Assembly: GCA_963750195.1 (NCBI GenBank)
Contig: CAVVPS010000016.1
Location: 310,001 to 374,000, forward strand
Length of the DNA stretch: 64,000 bases
From: AP-15 sp963750195
Lineage (GTDB): Bacteria > Pseudomonadota > Alphaproteobacteria > ATCC43930 > CGMCC-115725
Direction of reading: 5' to 3'
Part shown: positions 11,534 to 19,601 of the stretch, one piece after another
Layout of the letters: every line of letters starts with the position of its first letter
How positions within the stretch are numbered: the stretch's first letter is position 1
Program-made: the position numbers and the translations under genes
Notes under the pieces: model-generated
Databases searched by the model: none
Told to the model about the DNA's origin: nothing
What the model saw: only the letters and a program-made list of their open reading frames with translations

Positions 11534-11557
11534 AATTCAAGATTTGTGGATGAAGCG

Positions 11558-11947
11558 ATGAGTGTCAGCATCCTGGTGGTCGACGACGAGCCCGATGTCG
11601 CCGATCTGTTCCGCCAGCACTTTCGCCGCGAGGTGCGCCAGGGCACCTACGTCATGCACTTCGCGACCTCGGGCGAGCAGGCGCTCGAACGGCTGGCCGG
11701 CGAAATCGAGCCGCAGTTGATCGTGATCCTGTCGGACATCAACATGCCGGGCATGGACGGACTGACCTTACTGGACGAAATCAAGCGCCGCTTCCCCGAT
11801 CTCCCGGTGATGATGGTCACCGCCTATGGCGACGACGAACGCCGCCGCCGCGCCGGCGAACTCGGCGCTGCCGAATTCATCACCAAGCCGGTCGATTTCG
11901 ATCAGCTGAAGGCGCAGCTACGCCGATTGCCCACCGCCGCCGACTGA
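11558..11947 (+). CDS. Single-domain response regulator (receiver only)
   Basis: A 129-residue CheY-like receiver with no output domain: acidic pocket in ILVVDDEPDVADLF, phospho-acceptor Asp60 in LSDINMPGMDGL, switch Thr in MMVTAYGDD, and the conserved Lys in FITKPVDF. ATG 11558 is preceded by GGATGAAG. The family acts as phosphorelay or kinase-coupled diffusible regulators. The strongest candidate partner is the histidine kinase ending at 10620. Confidence 0.9.
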   Translation: MSVSILVVDDEPDVADLFRQHFRREVRQGTYVMHFATSGEQALERLAGEIEPQLIVILSDINMPGMDGLTLLDEIKRRFPDLPVMMVTAYGDDERRRRAGELGAAEFITKPVDFDQLKAQLRRLPTAAD

Positions 11948-11984
11948 AATGCCGCGGCAGCGGAGAAGGCCAGGCGCGTGGTCC

Positions 11985-12359
11985 TCACTTGTTGCAGTCG
12001 CTCACCCGAACGATGCAGTCGCCGACCTTACCCTTCTGACAATTGGCCATTGCAGCAAGCCGGGCATCGTCCTTGGTCTTGCGTGCGGCGGCACCGACGA
12101 ACTTGCCGGTGTCAATCGTCGCCAGGGCGGCACATTGACCGGCACCGGTGCGCATGATGACCTTGCACCCGCTGGCGCCGCATTCGCTGATCGCGACCTC
12201 GGCGGCCTTTTGCGGCGTAGGCTCGTTCCAACTCCAGCCGCGCTTGCCGCTCGCCTTGTCCCAGGCAATTGCGCCGTAGGCCGCAAGGGCGGGCGTCGCC
12301 GCGAGCAGGATCGACGCCAGGGCGAGCATTGCCGTGGTGGGTGAGATTGCGCGGCGCAT
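11985..12359 (-). CDS. DUF4189 domain secreted protein
   Basis: A 124-residue exported protein: signal peptide (AMLALASILLAATPALA) followed by a DUF4189 domain, starting AYGAIAWD and containing AISECGASGCKVIMRT and QCAALATIDTGKFVG. Cys pairs (ECGASGC, QC, NCQKGKVGDC, DC) suggest disulfides in the periplasm. The family has no established function. It converges with the response regulator gene; the cyo operon lies upstream on the same strand after a 54-base gap, so co-transcription is possible. Confidence 0.8.
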   Translation of the reverse strand: MRRAISPTTAMLALASILLAATPALAAYGAIAWDKASGKRGWSWNEPTPQKAAEVAISECGASGCKVIMRTGAGQCAALATIDTGKFVGAAARKTKDDARLAAMANCQKGKVGDCIVRVSDCNK

Positions 12360-12413
12360 CGAACGGTTTCTCCTTCAGGTGATCACTCGGGCCCGGGTCA
12401 GCGCCGCAGCTAT

Positions 12414-12773
12414 TCACCGCATGTCCATCATGTTCCAGTGCAGGTTGGCGATGATCAAGATTGATCCCACAATCACCAGAAAAATGATAAAGACGCCGAA
12501 GGCCAGGGCCACGACATTGTTGGTGTGGTCGGCCCCGCTACCCAGATGCAAAAAGAAGACAAGATGGACGCCGATCTGGGCAAAGGCGAGGACGATCAGC
12601 CCCATCGGCACGCCCGGTGGCCACAACAAATTCGTCTGCGACACGACGAAGGACACGATCGTCAGCAAGATCGCGAAGCCGAGCCCCGCCGTATACGACA
12701 GGTAGCTTGCCGTGGGCTCATATTCTTCGACGCCCGGCGTGCGGTCGTCGAACACGCGGTCGTCACCGTCCAT
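12414..12773 (-). CDS. cyoD: Cytochrome bo ubiquinol oxidase subunit IV
   Basis: A 119-residue small membrane subunit with three hydrophobic segments (GFAILLTIVSFVVS, GLIVLAFAQIGVHLVFFLHL, AFGVFIIFLVIVGSILII) and the family pattern QIGVHLVFFLHL. Its ATG at 12773 overlaps the cyoC stop codon (ATGA), indicating translational coupling. Last gene of cyoABCD. It supports assembly of the heme-copper oxidase; no cyoE heme O synthase follows in this window. Confidence 0.93.
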   Translation of the reverse strand: MDGDDRVFDDRTPGVEEYEPTASYLSYTAGLGFAILLTIVSFVVSQTNLLWPPGVPMGLIVLAFAQIGVHLVFFLHLGSGADHTNNVVALAFGVFIIFLVIVGSILIIANLHWNMMDMR

Positions 12774-13399
12774 CAGCGGGCCCCCATCAGATAGACCAAC
12801 GTGAACACCCCAACCCATATGATGTCCAGCGCGTGCCAGAAGAGACTGAAGCACAAGAGGCGCCGCAGCACGTTGGGCCGCAAGCCCTTGGCGATGACCT
12901 GCGCCACCATATAAGCGAGGAAAATGAGGCCGGCCGTAACGTGGACGCCATGCGTGCCAACCAGAGCGAAAAAGGCCGAGAGAAAGGCGCTGCGCCCAGG
13001 TCCGGCGCCTTCGGCAACCATGCGAGCGAATTCCCGCACCTCGATGACGAGAAAGGCGGCGCCCAGCACGAAAGTGAAAGCGGAGAAAATCAGAAAGCGC
13101 TGCGGCAGCCGCCGTTCGGCGGACAAGGCCCCGAGCCCGGCGGTGTAGCTCGACACTAGCAGGCACATCGTCTCGATGAAGACACTGCGGAGATTGAATA
13201 ATTCGGCCCCGGTCGGCCCGCCGGCGGTCTGTTCCGAAAGGACCGCATAGGCGGCAAACAGTCCCGAGAACAGGACAAAGTCGCTGAGCAGAAAGATCCA
13301 GAAGCCGTAAGCGACGACGGTCCGCGTCGAGGCCGGTCCGCCACCACCGCGCCCGCGCGCGAGCGCGGTCGGGACCGGTTCGATGGCCGCTATCGTCAT
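12773..13399 (-). CDS. cyoC: Cytochrome bo ubiquinol oxidase subunit III
   Basis: A 208-residue subunit III with five predicted membrane helices, as in quinol oxidases rather than the seven of cytochrome c oxidases. Family blocks FWIFLLSDFVLFSGLFAAYA, FALVGTHGVHVTAGLIFL and LFWHALDIIWVGVFTLVYL are clear. The ATG at 13399 overlaps the end of cyoB by four bases and its stop overlaps cyoD. Confidence 0.95.
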   Translation of the reverse strand: MTIAAIEPVPTALARGRGGGGPASTRTVVAYGFWIFLLSDFVLFSGLFAAYAVLSEQTAGGPTGAELFNLRSVFIETMCLLVSSYTAGLGALSAERRLPQRFLIFSAFTFVLGAAFLVIEVREFARMVAEGAGPGRSAFLSAFFALVGTHGVHVTAGLIFLAYMVAQVIAKGLRPNVLRRLLCFSLFWHALDIIWVGVFTLVYLMGAR

Positions 13400-15366
13400 G
13401 CAGGCCTCCCCGCCAACCGGGCCCGCTCGATCCGCGCTATTTCACCAGCCGGGATCTCGCGCTCCCGCTGCTCGCTCCAGCCAAACACCATGATCGTAAC
13501 CGCGACCGCCAGCAGCCCGACGAGCACCAACCACCAGATATGCCAGATCAGCGAAAAGCCGACGAAGAAAGCAAAGAAGGCGATGATGAAGCCGATCGGG
13601 GTGTTGCGCGGCATCTCGATGGTTTCATAAGCCGGCTGGACCGCCGGCTTCACTCCCCGGCGCTTCATGTCCCAAAACCCGTCGATCGTCTCGACGATGG
13701 GCAGGACGGCGAAATTGTAGGCCGGGGGCGGCGACGCGGTCGCCCATTCCAATGTGCGGCCGTTCCACGGGTCGCCGGTCAGGTCGCGGCGGCTCTCGCG
13801 GGTGCGGATGCTGACATAGAGTTGCGCGATCTGACACAGGACGCCGAGGAAAATGACAATGGCGCCGGCCTCCGCGACGAGCAATAAGGGCTGCCAGCTC
13901 GGGTCGGGGATATGCTGCAGGCGCCGGGTCATGCCCATAAAGCCCAGCACATAGAGCGGCATGAAGGCGAGATAGAAGCCGATAAGCCAGCACCAGAAGC
14001 TGGCCTTGCCCCAGCGGTCGTCGAGCGTGAAGCCAAATGCCTTCGGAAACCAATAATTGTAACCTGCGAACATGCCGAACACGACGCCGCCGATGATCAC
14101 GTTATGAAAATGGGCGACCAGGAAGGCGCTGTTGTGCAGCACAAAATCGACCGGCGGCACTGCCAGAAGAACACCGGTCAGGCCGCCGAGAACAAACGTC
14201 ACCATAAAACCGATCAAATACAGGACCGGCGTCGTAAAGACGATCCGGCCGCGGTACAGTGTGAACAGCCAGTTGAAGACTTTGGCCCCGGTTGGGACCG
14301 CGATGATCGACGACATGATGCCAAAGAAAGCGTTGACGTCGGCACCCGCCCCCATCGTGAAGAAGTGATGCAGCCAGACCATGAACGAGAGAACGCAAAT
14401 CCCCAGGGTCGCCCAGACCATCGTGCGGTAGCTGAACAGCCCCTTGCCGGAAAAAGTCGCGGCCACTTCGGAGAAGACGCCGAACGCCGGCAAGATTAGG
14501 ATGTAGACTTCGGGATGACCCCACGCCCAAAACAAATTTGCGTACATCATCTGGTTGCCGCCGGCGTCGTTGGTAAAAAAGTGAAAGCCTAAGTAACGAT
14601 CGAGCAGCAGCATCGCGAAAGTCGCGGTTAGAACAGGAAAGGCCGCGACGATCAGCATGTTTGCGGAAAGTGCGGTCCAGCAGAACACCGGCATGCGCAT
14701 ATAGGTCATGCCAGGGCAGCGCAGTTTGAGGATCGTGGTGACGAAGTTGACGCCGGTCATCAGAGTGCCGATGCCCGAAATCTGCAACGGCCAGAGGTAG
14801 TAGTCGACACCTTCGTCGGGGGAAAAGGCGAGCTCGGACAGCGGCGGGTAGCCCCACCAGCTCGCGCGCGAAAAACTTCCGACGACGAGCGACACGTTGA
14901 CCAACAGCGCGCCCGTCGCAGTCAGCCAAAAGCTGACCGAGTTGAGCGTCGGAAAAGCGACGTCGCGGACGCCGAGCTGCAACGGCACAACAAAGTTCAT
15001 CAGCCCGATGACGAGCGGCATCGCCACGAAAAAGATCATGATCGTGCCGTGCGCCGAGAAGATCTGGTCGTAGTGATCGGGCGGCAGGTATCCCTGCGCG
15101 TCGCCGACGGCGATCGCCTGTTGCGTGCGCATCATGATCGCGTCGGAATAGCCACGCAGCAGCATGACCAGCCCGAGAATGATGTACATGACGCCGATGC
15201 GCTTGTGGTCGACGCTGGTGATCCACTCGCGCCATAGATACGGCCACCAGCCCTTTACGGTGACGATCCCGAGCACGACGAGAATGACGACTCCGACCGC
15301 CCCCATGGCATATAGCGGTAGCGGCTGGTCCAACGGGATAGCCGCCCAGCTCAGCCTGCCCAGCAT
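13396..15366 (-). CDS. cyoB: Cytochrome bo ubiquinol oxidase subunit I
   Basis: The catalytic heme-copper subunit, 656 residues, close to the E. coli length. Metal-ligand motifs WGHPEVYILILPAFG and VWLHHFFTMG (CuB and crosslinked Tyr region) and AHFHNVIIGG (heme ligands) are intact. Quinol-binding residues of the E. coli enzyme are conserved: Arg and Asp in RGYSDAIMM, His and Gln in HYDQIFSAHG, marking it as a quinol rather than cytochrome c oxidase. Start at 15366 chosen by family alignment (MLGRLSWAAIP); the frame is open about 90 codons further upstream but only inside cyoA. Confidence 0.96.
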   Translation of the reverse strand: MLGRLSWAAIPLDQPLPLYAMGAVGVVILVVLGIVTVKGWWPYLWREWITSVDHKRIGVMYIILGLVMLLRGYSDAIMMRTQQAIAVGDAQGYLPPDHYDQIFSAHGTIMIFFVAMPLVIGLMNFVVPLQLGVRDVAFPTLNSVSFWLTATGALLVNVSLVVGSFSRASWWGYPPLSELAFSPDEGVDYYLWPLQISGIGTLMTGVNFVTTILKLRCPGMTYMRMPVFCWTALSANMLIVAAFPVLTATFAMLLLDRYLGFHFFTNDAGGNQMMYANLFWAWGHPEVYILILPAFGVFSEVAATFSGKGLFSYRTMVWATLGICVLSFMVWLHHFFTMGAGADVNAFFGIMSSIIAVPTGAKVFNWLFTLYRGRIVFTTPVLYLIGFMVTFVLGGLTGVLLAVPPVDFVLHNSAFLVAHFHNVIIGGVVFGMFAGYNYWFPKAFGFTLDDRWGKASFWCWLIGFYLAFMPLYVLGFMGMTRRLQHIPDPSWQPLLLVAEAGAIVIFLGVLCQIAQLYVSIRTRESRRDLTGDPWNGRTLEWATASPPPAYNFAVLPIVETIDGFWDMKRRGVKPAVQPAYETIEMPRNTPIGFIIAFFAFFVGFSLIWHIWWLVLVGLLAVAVTIMVFGWSEQREREIPAGEIARIERARLAGRPA

Positions 15367-15367
15367 C

Positions 15368-16357
15368 TCAACCTCCAACCTGTGAGCCTGGCGGACACCA
15401 GGCTGCGCCGACGCCGGTCTTCCTGGGACCCGATAGCGTCTGCTCGATGATGCGCTCGAACAGCTTCGGCTCGACCGAGCGATAGGTCGTCGGCGGCACG
15501 GCTTTGCTCGGCTTTGCCAATGCGGCGTAGGCGGCATTGTCGAGCGCAGAACCCGAGCCACGCACCTCTTTGACCCAGGCATCGAAATCTCCGGCCGGCA
15601 CCGCCTTGGCGACAAACCGCATGTCGGAGAACCCGTCACCGCTAAACATTGCCGAGAAGCCGGGATATTCGCCGCGGTGGTCGGCGAGCAGGTTGAGATG
15701 CGTGGTCATCCCGCCCATCGTGTAGATCTGGCTGCCGAGCTGCGGGACGAAGAACGAATTCATCACCGTTGCCGAGGTTAGGCGAAAGTTGACTGGGGTC
15801 CCGACTGGAATAACCAGCTGATTGACCGCGGCAACTCCCTGATCGGGGTAGATAAACAGCCATTTCCAATCGAGCGCCACGACCTCAACCCGGAGCGGGT
15901 CGGCCTTCGCCGGGATCGGCGCTCGCGGATCGAGCTGATGAGAGCTGATCCAGATCACCCCGCCCAGCAGGATCACAATCAACACGGGGATCGACCAGAC
16001 CACGAACTCGATACGCCCTTCAAAGCCTTCGTCTGATGCGCGGGTGGCATGCGGGTTGGACGCCCGGTACCACCAGGCGAACCACAAGGTCGCCAGGATC
16101 ACCGGAACCACGACCACGAGCATGATCGCCGTGGAATTGATCAGGAGAAGCAGCTGCGCCGACGCGATCGGCCCCTGCGGGTCCAACACGCCAGCTTGCT
16201 GACAGGAAGCGACCAGCATCAGGGCGCATGCGACCAGACAGCGCAGAAAGACCGAGCGCCAAGGCCTAGGTGGGGGACTACAGGAGCTACGACGCGGCAC
16301 GCGCGGGGTCGCGCAAGGCCGGTGATGCATGCGGGGTTTCGCGGCCAGAGGGTGCAT
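15368..16357 (-). CDS. cyoA: Cytochrome bo ubiquinol oxidase subunit II
   Basis: Subunit II, up to 329 residues: lipoprotein signal with lipobox VASC, two membrane helices (LLLINSTAIMLVVVVPVILA; WSIPVLIVILLGGVIWI) and a cupredoxin domain (DWKWLFIYPDQGVAAVNQL, SFFVPQLGSQIYTMGGM). CuA ligands are absent, as expected for quinol oxidases. The ATG at 16357 has an AAGGGG sequence at suitable distance; ATG 16330 is an alternative. One base separates its stop from the cyoB start. First gene of the operon. Confidence 0.93.
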   Translation of the reverse strand: MHPLAAKPRMHHRPCATPRVPRRSSCSPPPRPWRSVFLRCLVACALMLVASCQQAGVLDPQGPIASAQLLLLINSTAIMLVVVVPVILATLWFAWWYRASNPHATRASDEGFEGRIEFVVWSIPVLIVILLGGVIWISSHQLDPRAPIPAKADPLRVEVVALDWKWLFIYPDQGVAAVNQLVIPVGTPVNFRLTSATVMNSFFVPQLGSQIYTMGGMTTHLNLLADHRGEYPGFSAMFSGDGFSDMRFVAKAVPAGDFDAWVKEVRGSGSALDNAAYAALAKPSKAVPPTTYRSVEPKLFERIIEQTLSGPRKTGVGAAWCPPGSQVGG

Positions 16358-16536
16358 CCAAAACGCCCCTTACGTCCGTAAATCCTCAACTGCGAAGTTT
16401 AGCGATAATGCCATGGCCTGCCAATCCCACTCGCGTGGCGCGCGGGCATTAACCAAGAACGCCGCCGCGCTTGCCCTCGACAGCGGCTCGGCGGTTGGAG
16501 CGCCGTCGGCGGGATCGGGCGCGGGTCGCGCCCCCC

Positions 16537-18060
16537 TCACTGGGCATCCGCGAGATCGAACAGTCTGTGTAGCCGATCGGAGAACCAGCCGGCCACCCGA
16601 TTTGCCGGCACAGTCGCGTCGATCTCGGGCGATGCGATCAGCTGCCCCGCGGCTTGCCGCCGCGCGAGCGCACGGCACAGTTCATGGGCGACCGCCGGCC
16701 GCGCCTCCAGGATCGGCGCTAGATCGTCCTTTGTCAGCTCGTAAACGGTGGTGGGCACCAAGGCCGAGATCTTGCCTACCGCGGCAGCCCCGGTCAGCAG
16801 CCCGATCTCGCCGTAATGATCGCCCGGCCCGAGGCGCAACAGCTCGATTTCGCCTTCGGATACGAAACAGGTCAGCGACAGCACACCGGAGCCAATGATG
16901 AACAGTGAATGTAACACCGTTCCCAGTTCGAGTAGCACATCGCCCTGGTCGTAGCTCTTTTGCTTCAGCTTTGCAGCGAGCGTCCGTCTCTCCTCCGCCG
17001 TCAAACTGGCGAAGATCTCGACCAGATCGAGCGCCCGCTCGGGAGCGGTCCGCGTTTTCTCCGTAACATCTGTCGGTGCTGCCCCGTATGACTGGTTCTG
17101 GGTCGAGGCAAGTTCGATGCCGGCCGCCGCCAAGTGTCGGCTGATCAGATCGAACAGCTCGTTCTGGGCGCGTGGGGCATGTGGCAAGTCTTCGACAAAG
17201 AACGTTATGTCGAATTCAGTGGCAGATGAGGTTATCGACTTGACGGTAATCGAGGGCGCCGGGGTCGTCAATATCAGCCGGGAGTTCTGGATCGCATATT
17301 CGAGGATCTCCGCACCGGAAGCAGGCGGCGCCTTGGCATCCAGCTGAATGGTGACGGTCATCCCGTGGATGCCGGAGGGCGAGCTGGCGTTGACGATCTT
17401 CGCCTTGGCGATGGTGCTGTTCGGCACGATCGCCAGATCCCGCTTTGCCGTCAGCACGAGCGTCGCGCGCCAGTTCATCTCGATGACCCGGCCATCGGTC
17501 GTGCCGTCGATGCTAATCCAATCGCCTGGCCGATAGGGTCGGCTGAAATTCAGCACGATGCCGGAGAATACGTCGCTCAGCGTGCTCTGCAGCGCCAGTC
17601 CGAGGATGATGGCGATGGCCCCCGAGGTCGCGAGCAAGCCCTGGATCGGAAGATCGAAGACATAGGCGATGATGGCGAAGAGGGCAGCAAGATAAATTAC
17701 GCCAGCAACCAGATCCTGGATCAACTTGCCTTCGTGGGGGCGATGCTCGGTGACGACAAAGGCGCGTAAGAAACCGACCAAGAACCAGGCCGCATAGAGC
17801 CACCACGCGATTTTCAGGAGGCCGTGGGCCGCATCGCGGAACGGCACGCCGGTCGACTGCAGCTTCTGATAAGGGACAATCTCTGCGTGCAACAGGACGA
17901 CCGTGAGAACGAACAGGAAGACCACCCGCACGATCGCGCGGCGCAGCGGGTGCGCGCGAAACAGCAGATGCGCCAGCAAACCACCGACAGAAAAAATCGC
18001 TAAGGCGATAACTAATGGGTCGCGAGCAGCTGCCATCATCGCAGCTGGGAGGTCGATCAT
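16537..18060 (-). CDS. MscS-type channel with cyclic-nucleotide-binding domain
   Basis: A 507-residue inner-membrane protein. Four hydrophobic segments precede the MscS pore and beta domain (LLATSGAIAIILGLALQSTL, FSGIVLNFSRPYRPGDWISI, IVPNSTIAKAKIVNAS). The last ~160 residues form a cyclic-nucleotide-binding fold (ELGTVLHSLFIIGSGVLSL, RLGPGDHYGEIGLLTG). This is the bCNG architecture: MscS-related channels whose gating is thought to respond to cyclic nucleotides rather than tension. The phosphate-binding cassette reads YGEIGLLTGAAAVGKISAL, lacking the canonical PR(T/S)A arginine, so ligand choice may differ or binding be lost. Divergent from the small ORF and cytochrome b561 region. Confidence 0.88.
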   Translation of the reverse strand: MIDLPAAMMAAARDPLVIALAIFSVGGLLAHLLFRAHPLRRAIVRVVFLFVLTVVLLHAEIVPYQKLQSTGVPFRDAAHGLLKIAWWLYAAWFLVGFLRAFVVTEHRPHEGKLIQDLVAGVIYLAALFAIIAYVFDLPIQGLLATSGAIAIILGLALQSTLSDVFSGIVLNFSRPYRPGDWISIDGTTDGRVIEMNWRATLVLTAKRDLAIVPNSTIAKAKIVNASSPSGIHGMTVTIQLDAKAPPASGAEILEYAIQNSRLILTTPAPSITVKSITSSATEFDITFFVEDLPHAPRAQNELFDLISRHLAAAGIELASTQNQSYGAAPTDVTEKTRTAPERALDLVEIFASLTAEERRTLAAKLKQKSYDQGDVLLELGTVLHSLFIIGSGVLSLTCFVSEGEIELLRLGPGDHYGEIGLLTGAAAVGKISALVPTTVYELTKDDLAPILEARPAVAHELCRALARRQAAGQLIASPEIDATVPANRVAGWFSDRLHRLFDLADAQ

Positions 18061-18155
18061 CTCGCCGCGTCTCCGTCGAGGGTCGTGTGCAGTAGAGATA
18101 AGCCGAAAGTGGTGCGGCGGCCATCCCTCGCGCCTCTCGACTTCGCGTAACGGTT

Positions 18156-18278
18156 CTAACGTCCGGCCCTAAGCACCCCGAGGCATTCCGGTGCTGACGC
18201 CGCAGCGTTTGCTCGCAAACGGGCGATTACCGGCGCCGATAATGCGATAAGGGATGCCAAGAGCAGCGTAATACGCAT
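18156..18278 (-). CDS. Possible 40-residue secreted peptide or truncated gene start
   Basis: The minus strand from ATG 18278 encodes MRITLLLASLIALSAPVIA, a textbook signal peptide ending in an AxA-like site, followed by about 20 residues and TAG at 18158-18156. No strong ribosome-binding site is seen. It could be a tiny secreted peptide, or the front of a gene whose remainder was lost or frameshifted. It fills part of the 336-base gap between the channel and cytochrome b561, in which nothing else was recognised. Confidence 0.3.
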   Translation of the reverse strand: MRITLLLASLIALSAPVIARLRANAAASAPECLGVLRAGR

Positions 18279-18396
18279 CACGGTTCGATCTGGCGGTTTA
18301 GGTCGAAAGCTCCAGGAGATCGGGAAGTGATCAGATGAATTATGGCTACATCTGCACGGCGGCCCGTCGCCGCGCCGCAGCTACCGTCTCGAGTTC

Positions 18397-18969
18397 GTGC
18401 TGTCCTCTGAGCGGGACTCCCCTGCCTGCGGCGGCAGCTATGGTCGAGCTGCGCGCGCCATGCACTGGTTCGTCGCGGCGCTCGCGGTCATGGTCATTGC
18501 GTTCGGCTGGGCAACGGAAGCGGCGGCGCGCAACACGCCCGCACGCGGCAGCCTCCTGCAACTGCACGGCTCAATCGGCCTGACCATTCTCGCCGTGATG
18601 ATCGTCCGCTTCCTGTGGCGCTGGCTGCATCCCGCGCCGGTGCTGCCGCCTAGTCTCACCCGGCTGGAGGCGGCGCTCGCCCACCTTACCCATTTCGGGC
18701 TCTATCTTCTCTTCACGGGGATGCCGCTCGCCGGTTATGTGAATGCGGCAGCGCAGGGCTATGCCGTCAGCCTGTTCGGCATGGTCTCGATCCCGCCGCT
18801 GCTGCCGATCAACCTGCGGCTATCGCAAGCGGCGATCGCTGCTCATCTGGTCGGCCAATACCTCCTCTATCTGCTCGTCGCCGCCCATATTGCCGCAGCG
18901 CTATTCCACGGCATCATCAGGAGAGACGGAGTGCTTGAGCGGATGTTGCCCCGGCGAGGCTCGGCTTAG
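18397..18969 (+). CDS. Cytochrome b561 family protein
   Basis: A 190-residue four-helix cytochrome b561 (CybB-like), a di-heme membrane electron carrier that passes electrons between quinol and periplasmic or small-molecule acceptors. Candidate heme ligands lie in AMHWFVAALAV, LQLHGSIGLTIL, LTHFGLYLLFTGMPLAG and AAHIAAALFHG. The GTG at 18397 is the earliest sensible start; ATG 18460, just before HWF, would lose the N-terminal extension only. Neighbouring respiratory genes fit a role in the electron transport chain. Confidence 0.85.
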   Translation: MLSSERDSPACGGSYGRAARAMHWFVAALAVMVIAFGWATEAAARNTPARGSLLQLHGSIGLTILAVMIVRFLWRWLHPAPVLPPSLTRLEAALAHLTHFGLYLLFTGMPLAGYVNAAAQGYAVSLFGMVSIPPLLPINLRLSQAAIAAHLVGQYLLYLLVAAHIAAALFHGIIRRDGVLERMLPRRGSA

Positions 18970-19028
18970 CAGTAGTGCTGGGGCCTCGCCGGCATTCCAG
19001 TCGGAAGCGGGATGCGCTGAAGCGCGTC

Positions 19029-19388
19029 CTATCCGGAGCAGGCGGTGACGAGACTGAGACGGGTGTGGAAAAACTCCAGTGCCTCGGCGAGGCTGCGGGC
19101 GCTACGCAGCCTTTGCCGCCCGCTTTGCACGATGAATTCGGCCGGGCGGGCCGACGACGGCGCGGTCTTTAGGATCGTGAACGCCGACGCTTCGTGAGTA
19201 TGACGAAACACCGAAAAACGAGCCATCCCGTTGCCGTGATCGATTGCGTAATCGCGCCACTCGCCACGGATCACGTGGCGGCTGTAGAGGCCGAGAAGCT
19301 GGTTCAGCTCGGAGCGGGTGAAATAGATGGTGGGCTGCCGCGTACGATAATCGGCGAGCGCCAGCACGCTAGCAGTCTTCCGGCTCAT
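19029..19388 (-). CDS. DUF2794 family protein
   Basis: A 119-residue alphaproteobacterial protein matching DUF2794: IYFTRSELNQLLGLYSRHV, GEWRDYAIDHGNGMARFSVF, then ILKTAPSSARPAEFIV. ATG 19388 follows GAAGGACAG. The frame is open far upstream only as the antisense of the oxidoreductase gene. Function unknown; the family is a lineage marker for Alphaproteobacteria. Confidence 0.85.
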   Translation of the reverse strand: MSRKTASVLALADYRTRQPTIYFTRSELNQLLGLYSRHVIRGEWRDYAIDHGNGMARFSVFRHTHEASAFTILKTAPSSARPAEFIVQSGRQRLRSARSLAEALEFFHTRLSLVTACSG

Positions 19389-19601
19389 CGCTGTCCTTCG
19401 CCGATTGCCACGCGGGAAGAGTGTGCGCGATTTCGTTTGTGACGTCCAGCCGCCTCGCGCAGCCCAGGAACGGCTGGCCGCGGCAGAATGTCTCGCGCAG
19501 CTCGGGGCTTGACCGATCCCGTCGGCAGGCGAACAACGGCGCCCCTCAGGGTTCGGCCGCGTGGGGCAGCGGCTCACTACGAACGAAGGCGGAGAGGGAC
19601 A

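Noticed and set aside
14102..15247. 381-codon open frame on the same strand as cyoB in another frame
   Set aside because: Arg-rich shadow; the cyoB frame carries all heme-copper motifs.
15367..15639. N-terminal extension of cyoB by about 90 codons
   Set aside because: It lies wholly inside cyoA and has no similarity to subunit I; ATG 15366 fits the family and the operon spacing.
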